This document shows, one piece after another, positions 34,519 to 43,630 of a stretch of 64,000 bases of DNA; the stretch's first letter is position 1, and the number at the start of each line of letters is the position of its first letter. Source of the DNA: Mycobacterium avium subsp. avium (lineage in GTDB: Bacteria; Actinomycetota; Actinomycetes; Mycobacteriales; Mycobacteriaceae); assembly GCF_009741445.1 (NCBI RefSeq), contig NZ_CP046507.1:1550001-1614000 (forward strand), in the 5' to 3' direction. Below the pieces are notes generated by a model. The model made no database searches. It was not told the DNA's origin and saw only the letters and a list, made by a program, of their open reading frames with translations. The position numbers were made by a program, and so were the translations under genes.

Positions 34519-34555
34519 AAATAGCAAGGAATGGCCGAGACCGAGGGGATTGGCG

Positions 34556-35788
34556 ATGTCAGGCGTACACGGTGGTGTCCTGCGGGGCGTGCGGGTGGTC
34601 GAATTGGCGTCCTGGACCTACGTCCCCTCCGCCGGTGCGGCCCTGGCGGACTGGGGCGCCGACGTCATCAAGGTGGAAGGCGTGAGCTCCGGTGACCCGG
34701 GGCGGGCGCTGGTGGTCGGCGGGTTCACCCGGGAGGCGGCGCGGCCCGACGCCGACTTCATCCTCGAATTGGGCAATCGGGGCAAGCGCAGCATCGCCAT
34801 CGACATCAAGTCGGAGACCGGCCGTGAGCTGTTCGGCCGGCTGCTGGCCAGCGCCGACGTGTTCCTGACCAATTGGCTGCCGGGCGCCCTGGAGCGGGCC
34901 CGGCTGACCGTCGCCGACATTCGTGCCTTCAACCCGCGCATCATCGTCGCCCGGGGCACCGGTCTGGGCGTGCGGGGCCCGGACCGGGATCGGGGCGGGT
35001 TCGACGCCGCCACCTACCTCGCGCGGGGCGGGGTCGCATACACCCTGACGCCGTTCGGCAGCGAGACACCCGCCGTACAGGGCCCCGGTTTCGGTGACCT
35101 GCAAGCCGGCGCCACCCTCGCCGGCGGCGTGTGCGCCGCCCTGTTCCATCGCGGACGCACCGGTGAGCCGACGATCGTCGACTCCTCGCTGCTGGCCCAG
35201 GCGATGTGGTCGATAGCACCGTCGATCTCGGCGGCCGACTTCTTCGACATCGACGGCATCCCGGGGGCGCCGCCGGGCCTGGCCATCAACCCGCTGGTCA
35301 ACCGGTACCGAACCAAAGACGGCCGGTGGATCCAGCTGGTGTTCCTGCAGCCGGACAAGTACTGGGCGGGCTTCTGCCGGCGCATCGGCCTGGCCGAACT
35401 GGCCGACGACGCGCGTTTCGTCCCGTCGAGCAACCTGATCGCCAATGCGGCCGCGGCGACCGAGCTGCTGGCGAACACGTTCGCCCGCCACGACCTTTCG
35501 CACTGGCAAACCGTGCTGGCGGACGAACCGGGGGTATGGGGCGCGCTCGCGACACCGCGGGAGACCCTCAACGATCCGCAGGTCGAGCCCAACGGGTACG
35601 TGGTGACCAATGTCGACGACCACGGTGAGAAGTACCGGATCGTCGCCGCGCCAGTGCAATTCGACGAGACACCACCGGCACCGGCGCGTGCGCCCGAACA
35701 CGGTCAGCACACCGAGGAGATCCTGCTGGAGCTCGATGTCGATTGGGACGACATCGCCGAGGCCAAGGCGCTCAAGGCAATTCTGTAA
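34556..35788 (+). CDS. Class III CoA-transferase (CaiB/BaiF family)
   Basis: A 410-residue family III CoA-transferase. LASWTYVPSAGAALADWGADVIKVEG at the N-terminus, with LGNRGKRSIAIDIKSETGREL, then the catalytic-Asp region FDAATYLARGG, are characteristic. The enzyme moves CoA between carboxylates without ATP. The ATG at 34556 has AGGGGA 7 bp ahead; a TTG two codons earlier is less likely. It is divergent from the mycofactocin SDR operon and probably belongs to the same pathway, activating an acid or recycling CoA. Confidence 0.86.
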   Translation: MSGVHGGVLRGVRVVELASWTYVPSAGAALADWGADVIKVEGVSSGDPGRALVVGGFTREAARPDADFILELGNRGKRSIAIDIKSETGRELFGRLLASADVFLTNWLPGALERARLTVADIRAFNPRIIVARGTGLGVRGPDRDRGGFDAATYLARGGVAYTLTPFGSETPAVQGPGFGDLQAGATLAGGVCAALFHRGRTGEPTIVDSSLLAQAMWSIAPSISAADFFDIDGIPGAPPGLAINPLVNRYRTKDGRWIQLVFLQPDKYWAGFCRRIGLAELADDARFVPSSNLIANAAAATELLANTFARHDLSHWQTVLADEPGVWGALATPRETLNDPQVEPNGYVVTNVDDHGEKYRIVAAPVQFDETPPAPARAPEHGQHTEEILLELDVDWDDIAEAKALKAIL

Positions 35789-35790
35789 CG

Positions 35791-35804
35791 ACCCGGGATC
35801 GGGT
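35791..35804 (+). terminator. Weak hairpin after the CoA-transferase gene
   Basis: ACCCG-ggat-CGGGT starts 3 bp after the stop codon. A 5-bp stem is short, and there is no T-tract, so it is only a candidate. Confidence 0.28.
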
Positions 35805-36075
35805 TGCACAGCTATCGCCGATGCGTGCCTGATTGCGTTTCACCGCAACCTGATTCGATACCACGCGTCGCGGATTGCTTGGTGAGCAGCCGATCCCGAA
35901 ACGGTCACAGGCGCATATCAATCCCGGTAGCGGTCTGGCAGATCGCCACCGATCGACAAATCATGGCACAGGGCGCTTTTGAGGTTTGCGGCCGCGACGA
36001 TGCGTAGCGCAGGAATTCCTCGCCCGCTGCCTCCGGCGGCGGATTCGGTAGGGCGCCGCAGGAGGTATCCACGTC

Positions 36076-36363
36076 ATGACATCGAACTGGGTCCCCACCC
36101 AGACTTCGTGTGGGCCGCACTCCGGCCGCATCCTCGACACCGCGCGGGGCATTTTGATCGGCCTTCGCCGTTGCCCCTCCGAGGCCGCCCTGGACGAATT
36201 GCACAGCGCGGCATTGCGTCACAAGGTGCCGGTGTTCGCGATGGCATGGGCTCTGGTGCACCTGGCCGGTGCCGGGCAGCAGACACCGAGCTTCGTCGAT
36301 GCGCAATCGGCGGCCCGGCGCGAATGGGGACCGCTGTTCGAGTCCGCCGCAGTGCCCTGTTGA
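36076..36363 (+). CDS. ANTAR-domain small protein
   Basis: A 95-residue protein dominated by an ANTAR-like three-helix domain: RILDTARGILIGLRRCPSEA, then LDELHSAALRHKVPV and MAWALVHLAG. ANTAR domains bind paired RNA hairpins and prevent termination. There is no receiver, PAS or GAF domain in front, only about 18 residues, so it is an orphan output domain. A very strong site AGGAGGT lies 9 bp before the ATG. The GC-rich region around it contains no other convincing gene. Its target RNA is unknown. Confidence 0.7.
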   Translation: MTSNWVPTQTSCGPHSGRILDTARGILIGLRRCPSEAALDELHSAALRHKVPVFAMAWALVHLAGAGQQTPSFVDAQSAARREWGPLFESAAVPC

Positions 36364-36594
36364 GCGGGCATCAAGACGTTGGGACGGCCGAGTTCTCGCG
36401 GGGTAACCCGGCCGTCTCCAACCACCTCGAGACCCCGGCGGGTCCCCAGGCGTTAGGGCTCGAATTGCGCTGGCCGACCCGGAGGCGGGGTGCACGCCGG
36501 CGCCGGCGTGCGGGCACCCCGCCCGGACCCGAGACCGACTTCGGCATCAACCTGGTCCGCTGATCGCTGCGCTGAATTGCGCGCTGGCGCGCGG

Positions 36595-38449
36595 CTAGTG
36601 CGGAGGCGCAGGCGGCAGCTGGCGCGGGCCGTCGGGCGGCTCCAGTTCCGCCGGCCCGTCCCGCTGGGTCAATTCGGCGCGGTCATCCGCGGCCGAGGGC
36701 ACCGACAACTTGCCCGCATCCGGTGCCGACGAGCGCGGCAACGACGAGCGCGCGTCGCGGCCGGTCATCCGCCGGTGCGCCCGCGGTCCCGGTTGCTGCC
36801 GCGTGGAGGTGACGAAATCCGGCCCGGCGGTGCGGCTTTCGGTGCGGCTTTCGGTGTCTTCGGTCGGGTCCGCTGACGCGGTCTGGGTGGCCTGCGAATT
36901 GACCGTGACCTTGCGGGTGCGGCGCAGCGCGAAGGTGATCTCTTCGGTCTCCTCGACGACGCCTTCGAACACCTGGCGCGCGGTGCGCAGCGGATGGGTC
37001 AGCCGATGGGTCGTCGTGTCCATCATCCGCGCCACCAGCGGCGGCACCAATGGGCGAATCCAGCGGGCCGCGGCCTTGGTCGCGTCCGGGATCGACGGGA
37101 TCAACGGCGTGCTCCAATCCTGCTCGACCGCGTCGTTCGGCGGTGGGGAAGAGGGCAGCTGCTGCGGGCCGGGGTCGCATTCCACGCGCGGTTGCGGCGC
37201 CTGGGTGATGGCCCGGCTGGCCGCCTCGGCCTCGGCGGCGATCGGCAGATAGACGTCATCCCGGGCCGGCTCGGATGTCAGTTCGGATGTGAGTTCGGAT
37301 GTCGGTTCAAAGGCCCGCGGCGGCGGCGGATCGGCGACGGCGTCCAACACGCGGCGGCGCTGGTGTTCCCGGTCGATCTCGGTCTGCGCCTCGATGGCCA
37401 GCCGCGCCTGCGTCAATTGGTGCTCGGCCCACATGATTTCGGCTTCGCGGCGAACCTCGGCCCGCTTGATCGCGATCGCGGTGTCGGCGTCGAGTTCGGC
37501 GCGCTCGCGCCGCGCGCGCGCCGCGGCGCGGCGATCGTGACTCGTCTCCCCGCGCCACAGCCCCAGGATCAGGGGCGTCAGGTACAGCAGCACGCAGCCC
37601 CCGATCGTCAACAGCCGCAAGGTCAATGCTCCGGCGTTGCCAGCGGTGACGTCGTTCATCGCGATCCAGCGCGCGCCCGGGCCCCGGCCGGCGTCCGCCA
37701 TCGCGGCGCGGCGGGCGTCGGCCACGGCCCGCTGGGCCCGCGAGACCGCGGCGTCCAATTCGGGTGCGCGGCTGTCGCGGGCCGCCAGCGCCTCGTCCAG
37801 CTCGCGCTGGGCGTCGGCGAGAAGCTCGTTGGCCGTGCTGGTTTCGGGGCCCGGGCCGGGGACACCGGTGATCCGGGTCTGCGGACAGCCCGGAGTGGGG
37901 TGATATTCGCAGCGGGCCACGACCAGCGCCCTGTCCTGGCGGTCGCGCGCCTGCGCCACCGCGCCGTCGAGTGCCGCCCGCGCCTCCTCGGCCTGCCGCA
38001 GCGTCGCCGACGCCGTGACGACGGCCGGGGCGGAATCCGCGGTTGCGCGATGCCCGTTCGTCCAGACGCTGGTCGATGGGGCCGGAAAGGATGACCAGGG
38101 CGGCGAGTTCACCGACGACGACACCGACCGCCGCCGCGACCGCGCCGCGTGCCACCGGACGGTTCCCGCCGGCGGCCGGCGCGGCGGTGCCGCGGACGAT
38201 CGCGCCCACCAGCAAGCCGAAGACCAGCGTCGCCGGCACCAGCGCCGGCAGCGGCCAACGGCCCGCCGCCGCCAGCCCGGCGACCAGCCAGGCCAGCGCG
38301 GAACCCAGCAGCACCACCGCGCCGGCCACGGCGTGCGCGGACCGCTCGTGGCGTTCCCCGGGCTCGCCGGCTTCCCCGCCGCCCAGCCAGATGAGCACCC
38401 CCGCCACCCGGGCCGGACCCGGGCGGGGCTCAGTTACGTCTTGGGGCAT
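36595..38449 (-). pseudogene. DUF4407 membrane protein, frameshifted (Rv1779c-like by position)
   Basis: The N-terminal part, in one frame, runs from MPQDVTEPRPGPARVAGVLI and has two or three membrane segments (VAGAVVLLGSALAWLVAGL, LVPATLVFGLLVGAI, AVGVVVGELAALVIL), up to GPIDQRLDER. The rest, in the next frame, has a coiled-coil region (ATLRQAEEARAALDGAVAQA), another membrane segment (LLTIGGCVLLYLTPLILGL) and a long Pro/Ser-rich cytoplasmic tail. One extra base near 38045-38060 separates the frames; without it a protein of about 618 residues results. In M. tuberculosis a large membrane protein, Rv1779c, sits at this position beside Rv1780. Whether the shift is real is unknown. Confidence 0.75.
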
Positions 38450-38680
38450 GAACCGAAAACACCTCCACCGTCGAGCACCGTCCAGCCTCCCAGGCCACCG
38501 CCCGACACATCGAATCCAAGCCACCGCCTGTGGTGTGCTTCACAGCACCGCGTGATCGGCGCAGCTCATCACCGTCCGGTGCGGGTGGGCCGGGGCCACG
38601 GTCGGGATCCGATGCGCAATTCCTGCGACGCGAGCGGATCAGCGGCCGTTCGGGCAGGTGACGTGAGACGGTATAAGCCT

Positions 38681-39241
38681 ATGTCGAACCACGATTATGT
38701 CACCTACGAAGAGTTCGGCCGCAGATTCTTCGAGGTTGCGGTCACCCCCGAACGGGTCGCCGCCGCGTTCGCCGACATCGCCGGCAGCGAGTTCGCCATG
38801 GAGCCGATCGCCCAGGGGCCCGGCAAGATCGCCAAGGTCAGCGCGAACGTCAAGATCCACGAACCGCACGTCACCCGGCGCCTCGGTGACACCATCACCT
38901 TCGTCATCCACATCCCGCTGTCGATCGACCTGCTGGTCGACCTGTGGCTGGACAAGCAGCGCTTCGTGGTCTCCGGCGACATCGCCCTGCGCGCGACGGC
39001 GCGGGCGGCCGAACCGCTGCTGCTGATCGTCGACGTCGCCAAGCCGCGGCCGTCGGACATCACCGTCAACGTCTCGTCAAAGTCCATCCGCGGCGAGGTG
39101 CTGCGCATCCTGGCCGGGGTGGACGGCGAGATCCGCCGCTTCATCGCCCAGTACGTCGCCGACGAGATCGACGCCCCGCACTCGCAGGCCGCCCAGGTGA
39201 TCGACGTGGCCCAGCAGCTGGAACAGGCCTGGCCCGGCTGA
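38681..39241 (+). CDS. Conserved mycobacterial protein, probable Rv1780 orthologue
   Basis: A 186-residue protein starting MSNHDYVTYEEFGRRFFEVA. It is predicted to be soluble, with a central beta-rich region (KIAKVSANVKIHEPHVTRRL, DTITFVIHIPLSIDLLVDLW) and C-terminal helices. No enzyme motif was recognised. Its length and its position between the DUF4407 gene and, further on, malQ and ESX-5 match M. tuberculosis Rv1780; that identification is by memory and synteny. It is divergent from the DUF4407 gene. The ATG at 38681 is the only start consistent with the conserved N-terminus. Confidence 0.7.
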   Translation: MSNHDYVTYEEFGRRFFEVAVTPERVAAAFADIAGSEFAMEPIAQGPGKIAKVSANVKIHEPHVTRRLGDTITFVIHIPLSIDLLVDLWLDKQRFVVSGDIALRATARAAEPLLLIVDVAKPRPSDITVNVSSKSIRGEVLRILAGVDGEIRRFIAQYVADEIDAPHSQAAQVIDVAQQLEQAWPG

Positions 39242-39314
39242 GCCCGGGGCCACGAATAGCTCCGCGGCGCTGCGGGTATCCAGCCGGGAACCCGGGGAGA
39301 AGCGGAGGATCACG

Positions 39315-39770
39315 TTGGCTCGAGTAGATGTGTCGGTGTCGTCGGAGTTGGAGCCCGAAACCGCCTGGAAACTGGCCTCGGACCTGGATCGGTTCGGCGA
39401 GTGGATGACGATCTTCGCCGGCTGGCGCGGCCCGGTCCCCGACACCATCGGCGAGGGCACCCGCGTCGCCTCGTGCGTCAAGGTCAAGGGATTCCGCAAC
39501 GTCATCCATTGGACCGTCACCCGCTACGACCAACCGAAATCGATTGAGCTGCAAGGCCGCGGCCGGGGCGGGATCCGGCTCACCGTGGCGATGACCGTCA
39601 CCGACGACCACCCGGGATCGGTCTTTCACCTCACCGCCGACATCGACGGCGGCGTGCTCAGCGGCCCGATCGGGGGACTGGTCGCCCGGGTGCTGCGCTC
39701 GGACGTGCACAAGTCGGTGCACAACCTCGCGGCGCTGCAGCCGAGCGGGCCTAGCGCGCCGGGCGGCTGA
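39315..39770 (+). CDS. SRPBCC (polyketide cyclase-like) protein
   Basis: A 151-residue START/SRPBCC-fold protein. ETAWKLASDLDRFGEWMTIF, then WRGPVPDTIGEGTRVAS and VIHWTVTRYDQPKSIELQG follow the family plan, and it resembles mycobacterial proteins such as Rv1546 and Rv0910. These bind hydrophobic ligands; the Rv0910 branch has been linked to toxin activity. The start is TTG at 39315, supported by GGAGGA 5 bp ahead; no ATG or GTG gives the full fold. Its 3' end overlaps the convergent UsfY-like gene by 20 bp. Confidence 0.78.
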   Translation: MARVDVSVSSELEPETAWKLASDLDRFGEWMTIFAGWRGPVPDTIGEGTRVASCVKVKGFRNVIHWTVTRYDQPKSIELQGRGRGGIRLTVAMTVTDDHPGSVFHLTADIDGGVLSGPIGGLVARVLRSDVHKSVHNLAALQPSGPSAPGG

Positions 39771-40041
39771 TCGTCCAGTCGCGCTGTTCCTGGCGAATCC
39801 GCCTGCGGTCCATGGCAAGCCACGCCAGCCCGGCGCCGAACGCGAGCATCGCCACGATCGCCGCCGTCACCCCGGCCCCGGCATGCCCCAACGCGAAGTT
39901 GGCCACGCACACCACGAACGCCACCGCCGCGATCCCGACCGCGGCGAGGCCCGACGTGGGCGCCGCATCCCGCGCCGACGGGTACCGGACCGGTTGGCCT
40001 CGCCCGACGGTCCGGTCATGCTGCACAGGGCTGTGCCTCAT
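39751..40041 (-). CDS. Small membrane protein, UsfY-like
   Basis: A 96-residue protein with two membrane segments (LAAVGIAAVAFVVCVANFAL and VTAAIVAMLAFGAGLAWLAM) and the C-terminal GLAWLAMDRRRIRQEQRDW, which resembles UsfY, the small protein encoded by the M. tuberculosis sigF locus. A GAGGAG site precedes the ATG. A SigF promoter (GTTT, 16 bases, GGGTA) lies 46 bp upstream, which supports stress- or stationary-phase control. Its function is unknown. Confidence 0.72.
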   Translation of the reverse strand: MRHSPVQHDRTVGRGQPVRYPSARDAAPTSGLAAVGIAAVAFVVCVANFALGHAGAGVTAAIVAMLAFGAGLAWLAMDRRRIRQEQRDWTISRPAR

Positions 40042-40086
40042 GGGCGTCTCCTCTGCTGTCGCTTGGCTCGCGCCGATTCTTGGGTG

Positions 40087-40112
40087 CTACCCAAAAAGCC
40101 GGTCGGACAAAC
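40087..40112 (-). promoter_or_regulatory. SigF-type promoter of the UsfY-like gene
   Basis: On the minus strand GTTT (40109-40112), 16 bases, then GGGTAG (40087-40092), matching the mycobacterial SigF consensus GTTT-N15-17-GGGTA exactly. It leaves an untranslated leader of about 40 bases before the ATG at 40041. Confidence 0.6.
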
Positions 40113-40153
40113 GACTTCGGGCGGCGCGGCCCGCGTGTGCGGCCGGGAGCGCC

Positions 40154-41972
40154 TCAGAGCGTTTGGTGGCGCCCGAAATACTTGTGGTCTTCGCTGTAGC
40201 CGCCGTAACCGCTTCCGATGTCGCGGTAGTCGGCGACGAACTCGATGCCCTTGATCCACTTCACCAATTTGAAGCCGTGCTGCAGCTCATTGCGCAGCCG
40301 CAGCGGCCGGCCGTGCATGTAGGGCAGCTGCTGGTCGTTCATCTTGTAGGCCAGCATCGTCATGTGATGGTCCATCTGGCCGATGTGGTGGGCGTTGTAG
40401 TAGATGCCGCCCGTGGCGCCGAGACCCATCGAGTAGAACACCGCCCATTTGGCCTCGGGCAGCGGCTTGACGATGTCCATGATCGTTTTCATCTGCACGC
40501 CACCCCATTTGGCGACACCCGACCAGGCCTGAATGCAGAAGTGCTGGCTGATCTGCTCGTGGTAGGGCAGCGCCATCAGGTCCTCGAGCGAGAACTCCAT
40601 CGGGTGCTCGACCAGCCCGTAGACCTTGAGCCGCCAGTCCTTGAAGTCGTTGGCCTCCAGCTCCTTGTACTCGACCGTCTCGGGCAGCCGGCCGTTGCGC
40701 CAGTGGTGCGGCGAGATGTCCTTTTCGGTGAAGGCGCCCGGCTTGGGATCCAGCTGCTCGAGCATCCGCTGGAACGGGCCGACCAGCGCGTAGCCGACCC
40801 GCTGCACCACCCGCGGATGGCGAATGGTGAAGGGAGTGGCCCAAACCCACGCGATCGCGGTCAGCACCATGGCCGCGGAGAAGATGCCGAAACCTATCCA
40901 GCTGTTGTCGTCGCGGGCGGCGAACATGTGGTTGAGGTTTCGCAGCGCACTGGTGGTCAGCACCATGGTGACGTGCACCAGGATGAAGAACAGGAAGTAG
41001 ACCAGCACCAGGAAATGCAGCGACCGCGCGTGCTGGATGCTCAGCCGCTTGCTCAGCCAGTGCACCCGCTGCGACAGCGCCGGTGACATGCCCAGCCCGG
41101 TGATCAACGCGGCCGGGGCGGCGATGAACACCGTCGTGAAATACGACAGCAGCTGCAAGCCGTTGTAGGCCACCCAGCCGTTGTCGGTGGGCCAGTCCAG
41201 CGACAGGTACTGCACGGCCACCGACGCGGCGTTGGGGAAGACGTCCCAGCTGGTCGGCACGATGTGGCGCCACTGCCCGGTGGCGAACAACAGCACGTAG
41301 AAGACGGCCCCGTTGAGCAACCACAACACGTCGACGCCGAGGTGCCACCAGCGGGCCAACCCGATCGAGTGGCGGAACCCGGGAAGCCCGAATTGCGGTG
41401 GCAGGGCGACGGTGTCGGCGTTGGCGGTCCACAGCTCGTCGTCGGGAACCGGCGGCCCGACCCGCAGCCACTCGTCCTTACCGGGGGTGGCGTTGCGGCT
41501 GAAGTAGAGCCGGGGATGGTCGCACAGGATCTGGATGCCGGTCCTGATGATGAACATCATCATGAACAGGTTGAAGAAATGCGTCCAGCCGATCCACGCC
41601 GGCAGGCCGGGCGGGACACCGGCGCTGTCGGTGCCCGGGTAGCGCTGGATGAACGACTGCACCGCCGGCATGTTGTGCAGGCCTTTGCCCACCGCCACCC
41701 CCGCGATCAGCAGGGCAAAGCCGATGGGGATCAACCACAACAGGTTGAACCACCGGTCGCGGCCGACCCGCAGCTTGGGGGGCGGTCGCCCGCCGGGTGA
41801 GATCGAAGCCGCCGCCGTATGCCTCCACGTCGATGATGTCTTCGGCGGTGTGTATTTCGTTGCGGTAGTCTGGAATGGAGGTCAGCGGCGTGCCCACTGC
41901 CAGTGCCGATGCGGAGCCGCCCGGTGCCGCCCGCCCTCCGCCGGTGCCCGCGGAATCAACGGTGTTCGTCAC
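40154..41972 (-). pseudogene. Membrane molybdopterin oxidoreductase, frameshifted
   Basis: The C-terminal half (from about DISPHHWRNGRLPETVEY) is a sulfite-oxidase-type Mo-pterin domain; SQHFCIQAWSGVAKWGGV has the Cys that should bind molybdenum. The N-terminal half is a cytochrome b-like membrane domain with several helices (WLIPIGFALLIAGVAVG, FFNLFMMMFIIRTGI, LHFLVLVYFLFFILVHVTMV) and His residues that could bind heme. The first 71 or so residues, from a GTG at 41972, are in another frame; the frames meet at six G at 41777-41782, where five would give one protein of about 605 residues. Mutation or assembly error cannot be told apart. Confidence 0.78.
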
Positions 41973-42244
41973 GCGCCCGAAAATACACGAACGCACTTGG
42001 ATAAATTGGATCGGATCGGGAAAGGACCGGGCGGCTCGCGGGGCGGCCGGGCGCGGCGTTCGGCGGGCGGCGCGGGGGCGCGCAAAATTCGCGCCGGCGC
42101 CGGCGAGGTTAGCCGCACCTGCCAGACGAAAGCCGGTCATGCCGCCGCAACTGCGTCACCCCGGTGCTAGCTGTGAGTCAGCGCATAATCTGCTGCCAGC
42201 GTGCTTCCGGCGGGGTTCGGAGGGTCGCGCGCGGCCGGGCGGCG

Positions 42245-42715
42245 CTAGGCGGGGTCGTGCGGCAGCAGCCGGCGCGCCGGGTGCGTCTCGATCGCGGTGA
42301 CCGTCAGCGCCCGGCGGCTGATCCGCCAGCCGTCACCGGTCGGCTGGTAGCTGTCGTCGTAGCGCAGGTGCCACACCACGTCGACCAGCTCGTCACCGCG
42401 CTCGCTCCAGTGGTGCGCGACGCACGCGATGCGGCCCCGCGCGGCGCCGGGGGGCGCCGTCGCGTCGTATACCTCGCCGACGATGGCGTGCTCGGTGCGC
42501 GCCACCGTGGCGACGGCCGCGACGGCGGCGGCGATGGCCGCCCGGCCGCGATGGGTGTGCACGGGCCGCAGCTCGGCCGGCGGCGCGGGCACCACCAGCT
42601 CGGCGTCGACGGTGAAAAGCTTTGCGACAGCATCGAATCGGCGATCGTCGACGCCTGCCGCGTAGCGGTGCACCAGATCGCTGAGCGCGCCGCGGTCGTC
42701 GGCCGAAAGCGTCAC
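42245..42715 (-). CDS. SnoaL/NTF2-like protein
   Basis: A 156-residue cone-fold protein: LSDLVHRYAAGVDDRRFDAV, KLFTVDAELVVPAP, then the strands EHAIVGEVYDA, VAHHWSERGDELVDVVWHLR and DGWRISRRAL. Family members are isomerases, dehydratases or plain binding proteins; Asp and His residues in the pocket are seen but the reaction is not clear. GTG at 42715 overlaps the F420-type oxidoreductase stop by 4 bp (GTGA), so the two are co-translated and may act on the same substrate. Confidence 0.8.
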   Translation of the reverse strand: MTLSADDRGALSDLVHRYAAGVDDRRFDAVAKLFTVDAELVVPAPPAELRPVHTHRGRAAIAAAVAAVATVARTEHAIVGEVYDATAPPGAARGRIACVAHHWSERGDELVDVVWHLRYDDSYQPTGDGWRISRRALTVTAIETHPARRLLPHDPA

Positions 42716-43605
42716 GGCCCGCTCACCGGGCGCAGCGACAGCCGCTGCGCGCACGCCGACAACATGTCCTTGGCCTGCTCGATATCGGAGGTCGGCGGCA
42801 TGGCCAGCACCAGCCGGTCGGCGCCCTGGTCGGCCAAGCGGGCCGCGCGCTCGGCGTCGATCTTGGAAACACTATGGCCCAGAGACACTTCCAGGGCGGC
42901 GGGATCGCGGCCCGCCGCGACCGCCTCGTCACGCATCAACCCGATCAGCGACGCCAGCCGTGTGCCGGTGACGCCGAGCGGCTGGAAGCCGTCCCCGAAC
43001 CGGCCCGCCCGGCGCGCGGCCGCCCGGCTGTGGCCGCCGATATGCACCGGAAAACGCTCGGCGGCAACGGGTTTCGGATAACACATGACGTTGCCGAAGG
43101 TGAAGAATTCGCCGTGGAACGACGCCCCGTCGGGCCGGTGCGCCCACAACGCCCACAGCACGGCCAGCTGCTCGTCGGCCCGCCGGCCGCGGTTGTCGAA
43201 ATCGGCGCCGCAGGCCCGCAGCTCTTCCTGCAGCCAGCCCACCCCCACGCACAGCCGCAGCCTGCCGCCCGACAGCGCGTCGAGCGTGCCGACCCGCTTG
43301 GCCAGCACCACCGGATGGTGGTTGGGCAGCACCAGCACCCCCGTCGCCAAGCCGAGGCGGGTGGTGTGCCCGGCCAGGAACGCCAGCAGATCCAGCGGGT
43401 CGGGGATCGGGCAGTCCGGCGCCAGCCCGACGCGCCCGGAGCTGTCGTAGGGGTAGACGCTGTCGTACCGGGTGAGCAGGACGGTGTGCTCGACGGCCAC
43501 GATCGATTCGAACCCGCACGCCTCGAGGTGACGGGCGAAGGCCACCATCCAGTCCGGGTCCGCGGTGACGCCGTCGGCAACCGGGGCCACGACTGAGACC
43601 TTCAT
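42712..43605 (-). CDS. LLM-class F420-dependent oxidoreductase
   Basis: A 297-residue luciferase-like TIM barrel. The N-terminal MKVSVVAPVADG, HLEACGFESIVAVEHTVL, RLGLATGVLVLPNHHPVVLA, LSGGRLRLCVGVGWLQEEL and VHIGGHSRAAARRAGRFGDG are the standard motifs of the F420-dependent mycobacterial subgroup. It would transfer hydride between F420 and an alcohol, ketone or similar compound. It is followed by a co-translated NTF2-like protein and preceded by the malQ 3' end, 25 bp away. Confidence 0.87.
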   Translation of the reverse strand: MKVSVVAPVADGVTADPDWMVAFARHLEACGFESIVAVEHTVLLTRYDSVYPYDSSGRVGLAPDCPIPDPLDLLAFLAGHTTRLGLATGVLVLPNHHPVVLAKRVGTLDALSGGRLRLCVGVGWLQEELRACGADFDNRGRRADEQLAVLWALWAHRPDGASFHGEFFTFGNVMCYPKPVAAERFPVHIGGHSRAAARRAGRFGDGFQPLGVTGTRLASLIGLMRDEAVAAGRDPAALEVSLGHSVSKIDAERAARLADQGADRLVLAMPPTSDIEQAKDMLSACAQRLSLRPVSGP

Positions 43606-43630
43606 GGCACCCGAAGCTAACAGGTGGCGG

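Noticed and set aside
36364..36594. A continuation ORF after the ANTAR gene
   Set aside because: Translation (ending DFGINLVR) has no family resemblance and no ribosome site, so it was not called.
36595..38094. Plus-strand ORFs over the DUF4407 gene (for example 36994-38094)
   Set aside because: Arg/Gly-rich shadow translations; the minus strand has membrane helices and coiled coil.
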